In this document: one piece after another, positions 28,281 through 37,700 of the stretch
How positions within the stretch are numbered: position 1 is the first letter of the stretch
Layout of the letters: every line of letters starts with the position of its first letter
Assembly: GCA_030441535.1 (NCBI GenBank)
Contig: JAUJFZ010000001.1
Span: forward strand, 90,001-154,000
Source of the DNA: Betaproteobacteria bacterium LSUCC0117
GTDB lineage: Bacteria > Pseudomonadota > Gammaproteobacteria > Burkholderiales > Burkholderiaceae_C
Length of the DNA stretch: 64,000 bases
Reading direction: 5' to 3'
Translations under genes and position numbers: made by a program
Notes under the pieces: model-generated
Told to the model about the DNA's origin: nothing
The model's database searches: none
The model's input: the letters and a program-made list of their open reading frames with translations, nothing else

Positions 28281-30278
28281 ATGTTTAAAAAGATACTTAT
28301 TGCCAATCGCGGCGAAATCGCCTGTCGTGTCGCAGCGACCGCCCGTCGCATGGGCATCCAAACGGTCGCTGTTTATTCAGATGCCGATGCACAAGCCCCG
28401 CACGTACGCGCTTGCGATGAGGCCGTACACATCGGCCCAGCCGACCCCAAAGACAGCTACCTGCAGTGGGAGCGCATCTTGGCTGCAGCGGAAAAGACGG
28501 GTGCACAAGCCATTCATCCCGGGTACGGTTTTTTAAGCGAAAACGCCGCATTTGCGAAAGCTTGCGAGGCGGTTGGCGTGACGTTCATCGGCCCGTCGCC
28601 TGCCGCCATTGAGGCCATGGGTCTCAAGGCCCAAAGCAAAAGACTGATGGCCGCTGCTGGCGTGCCCTTAGTGCCGGGCTACCACGGTGATAACCAAGAC
28701 CCCGGTTATTTGAAATCGCAAGCTGATGCGATTGGCTATCCCGTGCTCGTCAAGGCCAGCGCGGGTGGTGGTGGCAAGGGCATGCGTATCGTGTCGAGTA
28801 GCGATGCATTTTTGGATGCGCTGCAGGCCTGCAAGCGTGAAGCCCTGAACAGCTTTGCGAATGACGATGTCTTGATCGAAAAATACGTACAGCGCCCACG
28901 GCACATTGAGATTCAGGTCTTTGGGGACACCCAAGGCAACTTGGTGCATTTGTTTGAGCGGGACTGCTCGGTTCAACGGCGCCACCAAAAAGTACTCGAA
29001 GAATCACCGGCCCCCGGTTTGACCCCCGAGATGCGTGAAGCTATGGGTCAAGCCGCTTTGGCTGCCGCCCGGGCTGTGCACTATGTGGGTGCTGGTACGG
29101 TGGAATTCATCGTCGAGCAGCCTGCCAATGGCGAAATGGACTTTTTCTTCATGGAGATGAATACCCGGTTACAAGTCGAACACCCCGTGACAGAGGCGAT
29201 TACGGGTATCGATTTGGTGGAGTGGCAATTGTGCGTTGCCAATGGCGAGTCACTGCCATGTGACCAATCGGATATCCGCATGCACGGCCACGCCATCGAA
29301 GCACGTATTTGTGCTGAAAACCCGCAACAACAATTCTTGCCCGCAACGGGTACGGTGATGCGGTTGGCGTTACCTGCTTGCGCCCAGTTCACGGTCGCGC
29401 CGATTCGTTGGGACAGCGGTGTCACGCAGGGCGACCGTATATCGCCACATTACGACTCCATGATTGCCAAGCTCATCGTGCACGGCGAGACGCGTTCGCA
29501 GGCCTTGGCCTTGATGGACCAGGCGTTGAGCGAAACACACATCGTTGGGTTGCACCATAACGTGCATTTTTTGAGGGCTTTGGTCAACGGACCTTCATTT
29601 AAAACGGCAGACTTGGATACCAGCCTGATTGAGCGTGACGCTGCGCACCTGTTTGCAGCGAATCGTTTGCCAGTGCATTGGTGGGCTGCGGGGGCATTGG
29701 TTGCACTGATCGCGTCCGAGCAAAGCGTAGTGAAGGGGCATCCTTGGTTGGCTGCTGATGGTTGGCAGCCCATGGGGGGAGCGACCCGGCACTTGCACGT
29801 GACTGCACCCACGGACCTGCAGGTGGCATTCTGGGTGCCCAGTGAACCCGGTTGTCTGCGTTTCCAGTTAGACGCACTGCACGAGGTTTCATGGGTGCCC
29901 TTGGCGCAAGACTCGTGGCGTATAACCGTTGATGGTGTGCAGCAAACCCTCAGGTTGGTGCCGTGTCGGTCGGGTGTCACCGTGTTCATGCGCGAGGGCA
30001 GTGTGGACGTGACCATACAAGACCCCTTAAACGGTGCATTCGGCGTTGACGCGGTGGCCGGCGGCTTGACGGCGCCCATGCCCGGTAAAGTGGTGGCCTT
30101 GCGGGTTGCCGTGGGTGACCGGGTTGCCGCTGGCGACGTACTGGCTGTGATGGAGGCGATGAAAATGGAGCACACCATCTTGGCGCCCGGCGCAGGGGTC
30201 GTGACGGATGTCTTTTTCCAACTGGGAGAGCAGGTCGCGGAGGGCGACGCGCTGTTACAACTGGAGTCCGAATCATGA
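28281..30278 (+). CDS. liuD: Methylcrotonyl-CoA carboxylase biotin-containing (alpha) subunit
   Basis: A 665-residue protein with biotin carboxylase (residues 1-450: KILIANRGEIACRV, AIHPGYGFLSENAAFA, KASAGGGGKGMRIV, EMNTRLQVEHPVTEAITG), a central BT domain and a C-terminal biotinyl carrier domain. The biotin acceptor is K628 in MEAMKMEH. It uses ATP and bicarbonate to carboxylate biotin, then works with LiuB. Its stop overlaps the liuE start as ATGA. Confidence 0.96.
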   Translation: MFKKILIANRGEIACRVAATARRMGIQTVAVYSDADAQAPHVRACDEAVHIGPADPKDSYLQWERILAAAEKTGAQAIHPGYGFLSENAAFAKACEAVGVTFIGPSPAAIEAMGLKAQSKRLMAAAGVPLVPGYHGDNQDPGYLKSQADAIGYPVLVKASAGGGGKGMRIVSSSDAFLDALQACKREALNSFANDDVLIEKYVQRPRHIEIQVFGDTQGNLVHLFERDCSVQRRHQKVLEESPAPGLTPEMREAMGQAALAAARAVHYVGAGTVEFIVEQPANGEMDFFFMEMNTRLQVEHPVTEAITGIDLVEWQLCVANGESLPCDQSDIRMHGHAIEARICAENPQQQFLPATGTVMRLALPACAQFTVAPIRWDSGVTQGDRISPHYDSMIAKLIVHGETRSQALALMDQALSETHIVGLHHNVHFLRALVNGPSFKTADLDTSLIERDAAHLFAANRLPVHWWAAGALVALIASEQSVVKGHPWLAADGWQPMGGATRHLHVTAPTDLQVAFWVPSEPGCLRFQLDALHEVSWVPLAQDSWRITVDGVQQTLRLVPCRSGVTVFMREGSVDVTIQDPLNGAFGVDAVAGGLTAPMPGKVVALRVAVGDRVAAGDVLAVMEAMKMEHTILAPGAGVVTDVFFQLGEQVAEGDALLQLESES

Positions 30279-31192
30279 CCTTCCCCCAGACAGTCCACAT
30301 CACGGATGTGGGACCGCGCGATGGTCTGCAAAACGAGTCGACGCCCATCGCCGCCGCCGATAAATTGGCGCTCATTGATCACTTGCTTCAAGCCGGTGTC
30401 CAGCATTTTGAGGCAACCAGTTTTGTCAGCCCCAAATGGGTTCCTCAAATGGCTGATGCCGCTGAGGTGATGCAAGGGCTGCAGAGCCCCCAGCGGCAAG
30501 CGGCATTGCGTGATGTTTGTGTCAGCGTGTTGACGCCGAACATGAAGGGCTTGGAGGGGGCGCTGGCGCGTGGCGCGCAAGAGGTCGTGGTATTCGGCGC
30601 TGCCAGCGAGGCATTCAGTCAGCGCAATATCAATTGCGACATTGCCACGTCTATCGAGCGGTTTGCCCCCGTGGTTGAGGCGGCTCATGCCGCGGGCGTC
30701 GCCACCCGCGGTGCCATATCATGCGCCGTGGGCTGCCCCTACGAAGGTGATATCGCGCCGTCACAGGTGGGTCATGTGGCTGCCTTGATGCGTGACATCG
30801 GTGTGCAACGCATCGCCGTTGCGGACACCATTGGCGTTGGGACACCCCGCGCCGTGCAGGCTGCCATGGCCGCTGCACTGCAGCATTACGATCTATCGTC
30901 GGTCGCGGGCCACTTCCATGACACCTACGGTCAGGCGCTGGCCAACACACTGGCTTGTCTTGAGATGGGGATCGCTCGATTTGAAACTTCCATCGCCGGT
31001 CTTGGGGGCTGCCCCTACGCCAAAGGGGCGACCGGCAACGTCGCCACCGAGGATGTGGTCTATATGCTTCACGGCATGGGCATCGAGACGGGTCTCGATT
31101 TAGACCGCTTGGTCGATGCGGCTTGGTTCATCAGTGGTCGTCTAAATCGTCAGCCCAACAGCCGTGTCAGCGTGGCACGCCGTCGTCGCTGA
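30275..31192 (+). CDS. liuE: Hydroxymethylglutaryl-CoA lyase
   Basis: A 305-residue TIM-barrel lyase splitting HMG-CoA to acetoacetate and acetyl-CoA, the last leucine-specific step. Metal-binding DVGPRDGLQNE is at residues 10-20, FHDTYGQALAN near 214, and the catalytic-loop signature GGCPYAKGATGNVATED carries C246. Translationally coupled to liuD. Confidence 0.95.
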   Translation: MTFPQTVHITDVGPRDGLQNESTPIAAADKLALIDHLLQAGVQHFEATSFVSPKWVPQMADAAEVMQGLQSPQRQAALRDVCVSVLTPNMKGLEGALARGAQEVVVFGAASEAFSQRNINCDIATSIERFAPVVEAAHAAGVATRGAISCAVGCPYEGDIAPSQVGHVAALMRDIGVQRIAVADTIGVGTPRAVQAAMAAALQHYDLSSVAGHFHDTYGQALANTLACLEMGIARFETSIAGLGGCPYAKGATGNVATEDVVYMLHGMGIETGLDLDRLVDAAWFISGRLNRQPNSRVSVARRRR

Positions 31193-31216
31193 GTCGTCGC
31201 AAATACGGAATCGTTC

Positions 31217-31447
31217 ATGACCACAACACCACAATGGCAGCAGCTTGAAAAACGCCTCGACGACGTCGAGACTAAATTGGCTTTTAGCGAGGATGCGCTT
31301 GACCAGCTCAACGAGGTGGTCATTCAGCAGCAGCGGTTGATTGATGGGTTGGTCGCTCAACTGACCGAGCTCAAGCAACGGGTACCAGAAGGGCGGGATG
31401 ACGCGCCCTTCAGAAGCTTGCGTGACGAGTTACCGCCGCACTATTGA
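31217..31447 (+). CDS. slyX: SlyX family protein
   Basis: A 76-residue coiled-coil protein typical of SlyX: WQQLEKRLDDVETKLAFSEDALDQLNEVVIQQQRLIDGL, then LTELKQRV and the C-terminal PPHY. The role of SlyX is not established. Its last seven bases overlap the 3' end of the convergent LLM gene. Confidence 0.9.
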   Translation: MTTTPQWQQLEKRLDDVETKLAFSEDALDQLNEVVIQQQRLIDGLVAQLTELKQRVPEGRDDAPFRSLRDELPPHY

Positions 31448-32487
31448 GCGACTGCCGCGTTTAGTTCGCGTGCCGCCGCCGCTGCAATATCGAGGCTGCG
31501 CCGGCGCGATTCGGCATCGTAGACATCGCTAACCAGCACCAATTCATTGGCGTGCGTGAGCGCGGCCAGTTGCTGCAAGCCAGCGCGCACGGTGTCCGGG
31601 CCTCCAATCACAGCGGCAGCCAAGAAGTCTGCTATCGCGGCTTGTGCACCGCTGTCGAGGTTTGACAAGAAGTTCTCCACGGGTGGTGGCAGTTGGCCTC
31701 GTCGTCCGGTCAAGATACCCAGCACGCGTTGGTGCGTGCTACTGGCCAAGTAGGTGGCTTCTTCGTCCGACGGTGCAGCGACCAGTGGTACACCGATCGC
31801 CACGTAGGGCGCTGCGAGTTGCTGACTGGGACGGAATGTCTGACGGTAAATTTGAATGGCCTGCATCAGCATGCGCGGCGCAAAGTGAGAGGCGAATGCA
31901 AATGGCAACCCCAGTTGCGCGGCCAGTTGTGCCGAGTACAAACTGGATCCCAATAGCCAAATGGGTACCTGCGTGCCGGCGCCCGGCATCGCGATGATGG
32001 GTTGTCCCGGTTGCGGCTCCCCAAGCAAATGCTGCAACTCCTGCACATCGTTGGGGAAATCTTCTTCAGTTTCAACCCGATCTCGGCGCAGGGCGCGCAT
32101 GGTGATGCGGTCGGTCCCTGGAGCGCGTCCCAACCCCAAATCGATGCGTCCCGGGTACAACTCAGCCAGTGTGCCAAAGGCCTCTGCGACGACCAGTGGT
32201 GCGTGATTGGGCAGCATGATCCCACCGGAACCGACCCGGATGCGCGAGGTCCCGCCTGCGATATGGCCCACCATTACCGCAGTTGCCGAGCTCGCGATGC
32301 CGGCCATATTGTGATGCTCTGCAAGCCAGTAACGGGTGAAGCCCAAACGCTCGGCGTGTTGGGCGGTGGCCAGCGCTGTGTCTAGCGCGTGACGTACCGA
32401 ATGCCCTTCTCGCACTGCGACCAAGTCGAGCATGGACAACGTAAACGGCGGGTGCGTTGTGACCGCTGAAGGAGTGGGTGCGTTCAT
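31441..32487 (-). CDS. LLM-class flavin-dependent oxidoreductase (MsnO8/YhbW-like)
   Basis: A 348-residue luciferase-like TIM-barrel protein of the single-subunit class 1 type. Markers are LSMLDLVAVREGHSVRHALDTA, RYWLAEHHNMAGIASSATAVMVGHIA, RIRVGSGGIMLPNHAPLVVAEAFGTLAELYPGRIDLGLGRAPG and WLLGSSLYSAQLAAQLGLPFAFASHFAP. Such proteins bind FMN or F420 and oxidise undetermined substrates. Divergent from the exporter remnant at 32520. Confidence 0.9.
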   Translation of the reverse strand: MNAPTPSAVTTHPPFTLSMLDLVAVREGHSVRHALDTALATAQHAERLGFTRYWLAEHHNMAGIASSATAVMVGHIAGGTSRIRVGSGGIMLPNHAPLVVAEAFGTLAELYPGRIDLGLGRAPGTDRITMRALRRDRVETEEDFPNDVQELQHLLGEPQPGQPIIAMPGAGTQVPIWLLGSSLYSAQLAAQLGLPFAFASHFAPRMLMQAIQIYRQTFRPSQQLAAPYVAIGVPLVAAPSDEEATYLASSTHQRVLGILTGRRGQLPPPVENFLSNLDSGAQAAIADFLAAAVIGGPDTVRAGLQQLAALTHANELVLVSDVYDAESRRRSLDIAAAAARELNAAVAQ

Positions 32488-32519
32488 GTTTGAAACCTAT
32501 TTTCCGCTATGCTTCTCGC

Positions 32520-32738
32520 ATGGATTTTCATATCTGGCCCACGTATTTTGTCGCAGCTTGGGTGATTGCGCTGTCACCAAGGTCGGGTGCGGTGTTGCAC
32601 ATGTCCCATGGCTTGGCATCTCAACTAAAAAACCCGCTCAAGACCGCAAAGGCCCGTGTGGTGCAGAATCGAATTTTTGGCGGCGTCCTGATTGTCAGGG
32701 GTAGCAGCCTTTTGTTTGCCAGACGCGCCACCCTATAA
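32520..32738 (+). pseudogene. RhtB/LysE-type amino acid exporter remnant with internal in-frame deletion
   Basis: The 72-codon frame joins two ends of a RhtB-like exporter. Residues 1-35 (DFHIWPTYFVAAWVIALSP, then RSGAVLHMSHG) follow the RhtB N-terminus including its LSPGSGA motif, here LSPRSGA. Residues 38-72 (NPLKTA, then VQNRIFGGVLIV, SSLLFARR) follow its C-terminus (NKIFGSLFMLVG, then ASARHA). The intact family is about 205 residues, so roughly 130 codons holding the middle transmembrane helices are absent, with both ends still in frame. A Gly-to-Arg change in the signature motif also argues against function. Comparison is from memory of E. coli RhtB. Confidence 0.7.
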
Positions 32739-32751
32739 CGTCACCTCCATC

Positions 32752-33522
32752 ATGTCCGAACTCGCTCCCCTGCCTGACTCCGAATCGGTACGTCGTGTGC
32801 AGCAGTTTTTGATCCAGTCAGGGCATCCAAACCCGCCTGTTGCGCTAGCAGAAGCGGCGCGTACCGCGCAGCAGGCTGCGGACGCGCTGGGCGTCGAATT
32901 GGGTCAAATCGCTAAAAGCATTGTTTTTAAGCTGAAGCCAGCGGACCGTGCGGTGCTCGTGATTGCGGCGGGAGACCAGCGTGTTGATGAGAAAAAAGTT
33001 GCGGCACTGATTTGTCAGACCGGGCAAAAACTCGGCCGTGCGGATGCTGACTTTGTACGCGAGGCGACCGGTTTCGCGATTGGTGGCGTTTCCCCAGTGG
33101 GTGCCACACGGCGTCCGCTGATCTTGCTTGATGAAACATTACAACGGTACGACATGGTGTGGGCGGCTGCAGGTCACCCGCACACTGTTTTTCAAGCCAC
33201 GCCCGCGCAGTTACAGGCGCTTACCCATGCGCCGATTGCCAATGTGGTGGTTGACCAGTCGCCCACCCCTGAAGTGTTTGACGACTCCTTGGACGCACGA
33301 TGGGCCCGGGCATCCAAATTGCAACCCCACGGGGTACCGTCGCCCTGCGTCGGCGTCTGCACCATGGCGATGCCGACACGTGGGTCGCAACTGCCATCAA
33401 CGTGCGCCGGTTGTTGGCGTACCTTGCCTGAAATCGCCAAATGGGGTCAATTCTCTGACGATGAAAAACGGCAGCTGTGGGCGGAGTTGCGTCGGCGTGA
33501 AGCGGCACAATTCTCGGCCTAG
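32752..33522 (+). CDS. YbaK/EbsC-type aminoacyl-tRNA deacylase fused to DUF1289
   Basis: A 256-residue protein. Residues about 10-165 are a YbaK/ProX-type editing domain (LGVELGQIAKSIVFK, RVDEKKVA, ATGFAIGGVSPVGATRRPLILLDETL, AAAGHPHTVFQATP), a family that deacylates mischarged tRNA such as Cys-tRNA(Pro). Residues about 197-250 are a DUF1289 module with four cysteines C199, C203, C218 and C221 and WRTLPEIAKWGQFSDDEKRQLW, probably a metal site. The two are commonly separate genes. ATG at 32752, 13 bases after the exporter remnant; a longer frame from 32692 overlaps the remnant. Confidence 0.87.
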   Translation: MSELAPLPDSESVRRVQQFLIQSGHPNPPVALAEAARTAQQAADALGVELGQIAKSIVFKLKPADRAVLVIAAGDQRVDEKKVAALICQTGQKLGRADADFVREATGFAIGGVSPVGATRRPLILLDETLQRYDMVWAAAGHPHTVFQATPAQLQALTHAPIANVVVDQSPTPEVFDDSLDARWARASKLQPHGVPSPCVGVCTMAMPTRGSQLPSTCAGCWRTLPEIAKWGQFSDDEKRQLWAELRRREAAQFSA

Positions 33523-33548
33523 TGCCAGATACAGAAAAGGGGTGATCC

Positions 33549-34214
33549 ATGCGACAGTTAACGTTTTATTTCGACCCCATATCGCCCTACGCGTACCTCG
33601 CTTTTCACGCCTTGCCGCAGGCGCTGCAGGGGCACTCGATCGCGGTGCAATACAAGCCGATTCTGTTTGCGGCGCTGCTACAAGCCAATGGCCAAAAAGG
33701 GCCGGCTGAGATCCCTGGTAAGCGGGAGTGGACCTATCGACAGGTGCTCTGGTTCGCGCAGCAACTCGGCATTCCGATGGCGCTGCCCAAAGCGCACCCT
33801 TTCAATCCGTTGGCCCTCCTCCGTGCATTGTTAGCGGGTGCGGATGCATCGGGTTGTGTCAATCGGTATCTGACAGGCTTGGCCTTTGACCACGTCTGGC
33901 GAGAGGGTGCAGACGCGGCTGACCCGGCGCGCATCAAAGATTTCTCTGCGCAGATCGCGGCGCACTGTGAGGCATCAGGCCGAGCGCTTGTCGAGGCAGA
34001 CGATGTTAAAACCCAGTTAAGACGCAATACCGAGGATGCGCTGGCCTTGGGTGTTTTTGGGGTACCAACGGCGCACATCGAAGGCCACAACTTCTGGGGG
34101 GCCGACGGTCTTGCCATGTTGACCGATTACTTGTCGCACCCTGAATGGTTTTTGTCTGACGAATATCAAAGGGTGGGTGAATTACCGATAGGCGTGAGCC
34201 GTCAAAGCTCGTAA
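33549..34214 (+). CDS. 2-hydroxychromene-2-carboxylate isomerase family (DsbA-like) protein
   Basis: A 221-residue kappa-GST/DsbA-fold protein: FYFDPISPYAYLAFHALPQAL at the N-terminus (the S-P in place of the C-x-x-C of DsbA), then GVPTAHIEGHNFWGADGLAMLTDYL. Members isomerise hydroxychromene carboxylate in naphthalene breakdown or act on glutathione conjugates; the substrate here is unknown. Good ribosome site (AAGGGG) before the ATG. Confidence 0.88.
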   Translation: MRQLTFYFDPISPYAYLAFHALPQALQGHSIAVQYKPILFAALLQANGQKGPAEIPGKREWTYRQVLWFAQQLGIPMALPKAHPFNPLALLRALLAGADASGCVNRYLTGLAFDHVWREGADAADPARIKDFSAQIAAHCEASGRALVEADDVKTQLRRNTEDALALGVFGVPTAHIEGHNFWGADGLAMLTDYLSHPEWFLSDEYQRVGELPIGVSRQSS

Positions 34215-34249
34215 CCTCTTTCATGTGGTTTAGATGAAAGGAGCCCATC

Positions 34250-34687
34250 ATGTTCAAACACATCCTGCTTCCGACCGATGGCTCAGAAAAGGCGCAAATC
34301 GCAGCTGAAAAAGCGGTCGAATTAGCCAAACAGCACGGCGCCAAAATGACGGCTGTCGTGGTCATTGACCCTTTCCCCTACATCGGGTTAGGGGAGGCCT
34401 CGGCCTTCGGTCTCCAGGCCTATTTGGCGGAGGCGCAAGCCATGGCGGGACAGTCACTGGATTTGGCCCGCCAGATCGCGGATGCGGCAGGTGTGCCGTT
34501 CACGGCTGACACCATTGAGCGCAGTGCCGTCTTTGAGGGGATTTTGGATACCGCTACCTCAGAGGGCTGCGACCTCATCGTCATGGGTTCGCATGGCCGC
34601 AGCGGGGTAAAGGCACTGATTCTGGGTAGTGAAACGCAGAAGGTTCTGACCCACAGCACCATTCCGGTGCTGGTCATCAAGTCTTAA
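34250..34687 (+). CDS. Universal stress protein UspA family
   Basis: A 145-residue single-domain Usp. The fold starts FKHILLPTDGSEKAQIAAEKAVELA and the ATP-binding motif is GSHGRSGVKALILGSETQKVLTHSTIPVLVIK (G-x2-G-x9-G-S/T type), at about residues 113-144. Probably an ATP-binding stress protein. Strong GAAAGGAG ribosome site eight bases upstream. Confidence 0.93.
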   Translation: MFKHILLPTDGSEKAQIAAEKAVELAKQHGAKMTAVVVIDPFPYIGLGEASAFGLQAYLAEAQAMAGQSLDLARQIADAAGVPFTADTIERSAVFEGILDTATSEGCDLIVMGSHGRSGVKALILGSETQKVLTHSTIPVLVIKS

Positions 34688-34700
34688 TCCCTTCGGGGGC

Positions 34701-34724
34701 GGGCGTCATCTGGGGGTGACGCCC
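34701..34724. other. GC-rich hairpin after uspA
   Basis: GGGCGTCA, eight-base loop, TGACGCCC. It lies 14 bases after the uspA stop but has no following T-run, so it is a weak candidate for a terminator or mRNA 3'-end stabiliser ahead of uvrA. Confidence 0.4.
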
Positions 34725-34779
34725 CGGGGTGATGGGAGTTGCCTAGAATGTTTGACTTCCATTCAAAACGGCAACCCTT

Positions 34780-37700
34780 ATGGCCAAGTCAGCTCCGTCC
34801 AATCCCCCCGCTGGTGCCTCCGACGATGGCGTGATCCGTATCCGCGGTGCACGCCAGCACACGCTCAAAAATTTGGACTTGGACATCAAGACCAACGAAC
34901 TCACTGTGGTCACCGGGCCAAGTGGGTCGGGCAAGTCCAGCTTGGTCTTTGACACCTTGTTTGCGGAGGGTCAGCGCCGTTACGTCGAAACCTTCTCGGC
35001 CTATGCGCGTCAGTTTTTAGATCGAATGGACAAACCCGCGGTTGACCGCGTTGAGGGGGTGCCACCGGCGATTGCGATTGATCAAACCAACCCGGTTCGC
35101 AGTTCACGCTCCACCGTGGGCACGATGACGGAGTTGAACGACCACCTCAAATTGTTGTTCGCGCGCAGTGCACGTTTGTTCGATAAGGAGACGGCACAAC
35201 CGGTTCAGCACGACAACGCCGATAGTATTTTTGCCACGCTTCAACAGCGCATCCAATCTCGGCATGAAGTCGCGGATTGGCGGCTGGTGGTGACCTTCCC
35301 GGTGGAGCTGCCCGCCAACACGACCCCAGATGAGGTCGCGCAATGGCTTTCGGCCAGCGGGTTCACGCGTATTCATCAGCAACGCACCATGCGCGTGGCT
35401 GACTTGCCTAGCGCGCAAGAGGCTGCCACGGCGACCGCCAAAAAGAAGCCAGCGAAAAAGGTCGCAAAAAAAGCCGTACCGAAGAAAGACGATGACGGCG
35501 CACAGATGCGCCAAGTGCTCGATGTGGTGGCCGATCGGTTTAAAGGCAGTCGCCTTGACCGTGCCCGAGCGATTGAGGCGATCGAGGTCGCACTCAAACG
35601 CGGGAGTGGCAACATGACAATCTACGCAACGCCGGATGCGGGCGATGCCGTGCAGGATGGCGGCGGTGAGGAAGTGTGGGCGTTTTCGAGCGGTTTACAT
35701 TGTCCGGAAAGCCGCATCCGTTACACCAAGCCTACGCCCAGTTTGTTTTCTTTCAACTCACCGGTTGGCGCGTGTGAGACCTGCCGGGGTTTTGGCCGCG
35801 TGATCGGTGTCGATTACGGTTTGGTCATTCCAAACGAGAAACTGAGTTTGCGTGCGGGCGCCATCAAGCCCATGCAAACGCCCGCGTGGCAAGAGGCACA
35901 AGACGATTTGATGCGGCATGCCGAAGTGGCGGGTATTCCGCGCGATACCCCTTGGTACAAACTCAGTGAGGCGCACAAAGAGTGGGTGATCAACGGCTCT
36001 CCCAACTGGACCGGGCAATGGAATAAGCAGTGGTTCGGTGTCAAACGTTTCTTTGAGTACTTGGAGACCAAGTCTTACAAAATGCACATCCGGGTGCTTT
36101 TGTCCAAATACCGCAGTTACACCACTTGCGATGCCTGCGGCGGCGCGCGCTTAAAGACCGAAAGCCTGCTCTGGCGCTTGGGTGGGGCTGAAGAGGCCAA
36201 CGCCGCTTTGCCAGTGGCACAACGACATAGCCCAACCGGGGTGCTTTGGTCATCTGAACAATTGGCGGCATTGCCGGGCCTGAATTTATTTGACTTGATG
36301 CGCTTGCCGATTGATCAGATGTTGGCATTTTTCAAGTCGATCGAAAGTAGCCTCATTGACCGTACCGATGCGGACGCCCGTGCCCAAGCTTTGCTGTTTG
36401 AAGAAATCACCACCCGGCTGAGTTACCTGTGTCGGGTCGGTTTGGGCTACCTGACGCTTGATCGCCAAAGCCGAACGCTATCCGGTGGTGAGGTCCAGCG
36501 GATCAACCTCACGACAGCGTTGGGCACCTCGTTGGTCAATACCTTGTTTGTGTTGGATGAGCCCAGCATTGGCCTGCACCCCCGTGATATGGACCGAATC
36601 ACAGAGGCCATGATGCGCTTGCGTGATGCCGGTAACACCTTGGTTGTGGTGGAGCACGACCCAGCCGTGATGATGGCGGCTGATCGGGTGATTGATATGG
36701 GGCCGGGGCCCGGTGAGCGCGGTGGCGATATCGTGTTCGATGGGACGCCTGCCGAGCTGCGCCATGCCGACACGCTGACGGGGGCCTATCTAGGCAACCG
36801 CAAACAGGTGGGTATGGGATTCAAGCGGATGGTCAGTGAGAACACGCCGCGCCTGATTCTTGAAGAGGTATCCGCCAACAACCTGAAGCACATCGACGTC
36901 AATTTCCCGCTGCAACGATTGGTCTGTGTGACGGGCGTGAGCGGGTCGGGCAAATCCACGCTCATCCAAGACGTACTGGCGCCGGCCTTGATGCGGCACT
37001 TCGGTAAGCCCACGGAGACACCGGGTGCGCATCGCCGTTTGTTGGGTGCAGAGCAACTGAGTGATGTGATCTTTGTTGACCAGTCGCCCATCGGTAAAAC
37101 CGCGCGCTCTAACCCGGTGAGCTATGTCGGCGCTTGGGATGCGCTGCGCAGCCTGCTTGCGACGGCACCTTTGGCCCGTGAGCGTGGGTACACAGCCTCG
37201 AAATTCAGCTTTAACGGTGGTGATGGGCGGTGCCCGTTGTGTGGGGGCTCTGGATTTGAGCACGTCGAGATGCAGTTCCTCAGCGATGTTTATTTGCGCT
37301 GCCCTGATTGCGATGGACAGCGTTATCGTCCCGAGGTACTTGAGGTGCGACTCAACCACCGCCATCCCGATGCGAAGCCCGGTGATGTCGGTTTGAATGT
37401 TGCGGATATTTTGAATCTGACGGTGGCTCAAGCCGCGCAGGTGTTTGCCCAAGAGCGTGATGTGCTGCGGGCCTTGCAGCCCATTGCCGATGTGGGCTTG
37501 GATTACGTCAAACTGGGTCAACCAGTACCCACGTTATCGGGGGGTGAGGCTCAACGTTTGAAGTTGGCAGGCTACCTAGCCGAAGCTGCAAAAGGGGGTT
37601 CGAGTAGTCGGCAAGCGGTGGCTAAAAAGGGCGCCCTGTTCATGTTCGATGAGCCCACTACCGGCTTGCACTTTGAGGACATTGCCAAGTTGATGCGTGC

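Noticed and set aside
29450..30688. 412-codon minus-strand ORF across liuD and liuE
   Set aside because: Mirror frame of two well-supported genes with Ser/Thr/Arg-rich, low-information composition and no recognisable motif.
32432..32704. 90-codon plus-strand ORF overlapping the exporter remnant
   Set aside because: Different frame from the RhtB-like reading; no similarity that I recognise.
34701..34724. Hairpin after uspA as a Rho-independent terminator
   Set aside because: Stem is good but no T-run follows; kept only as a generic hairpin.
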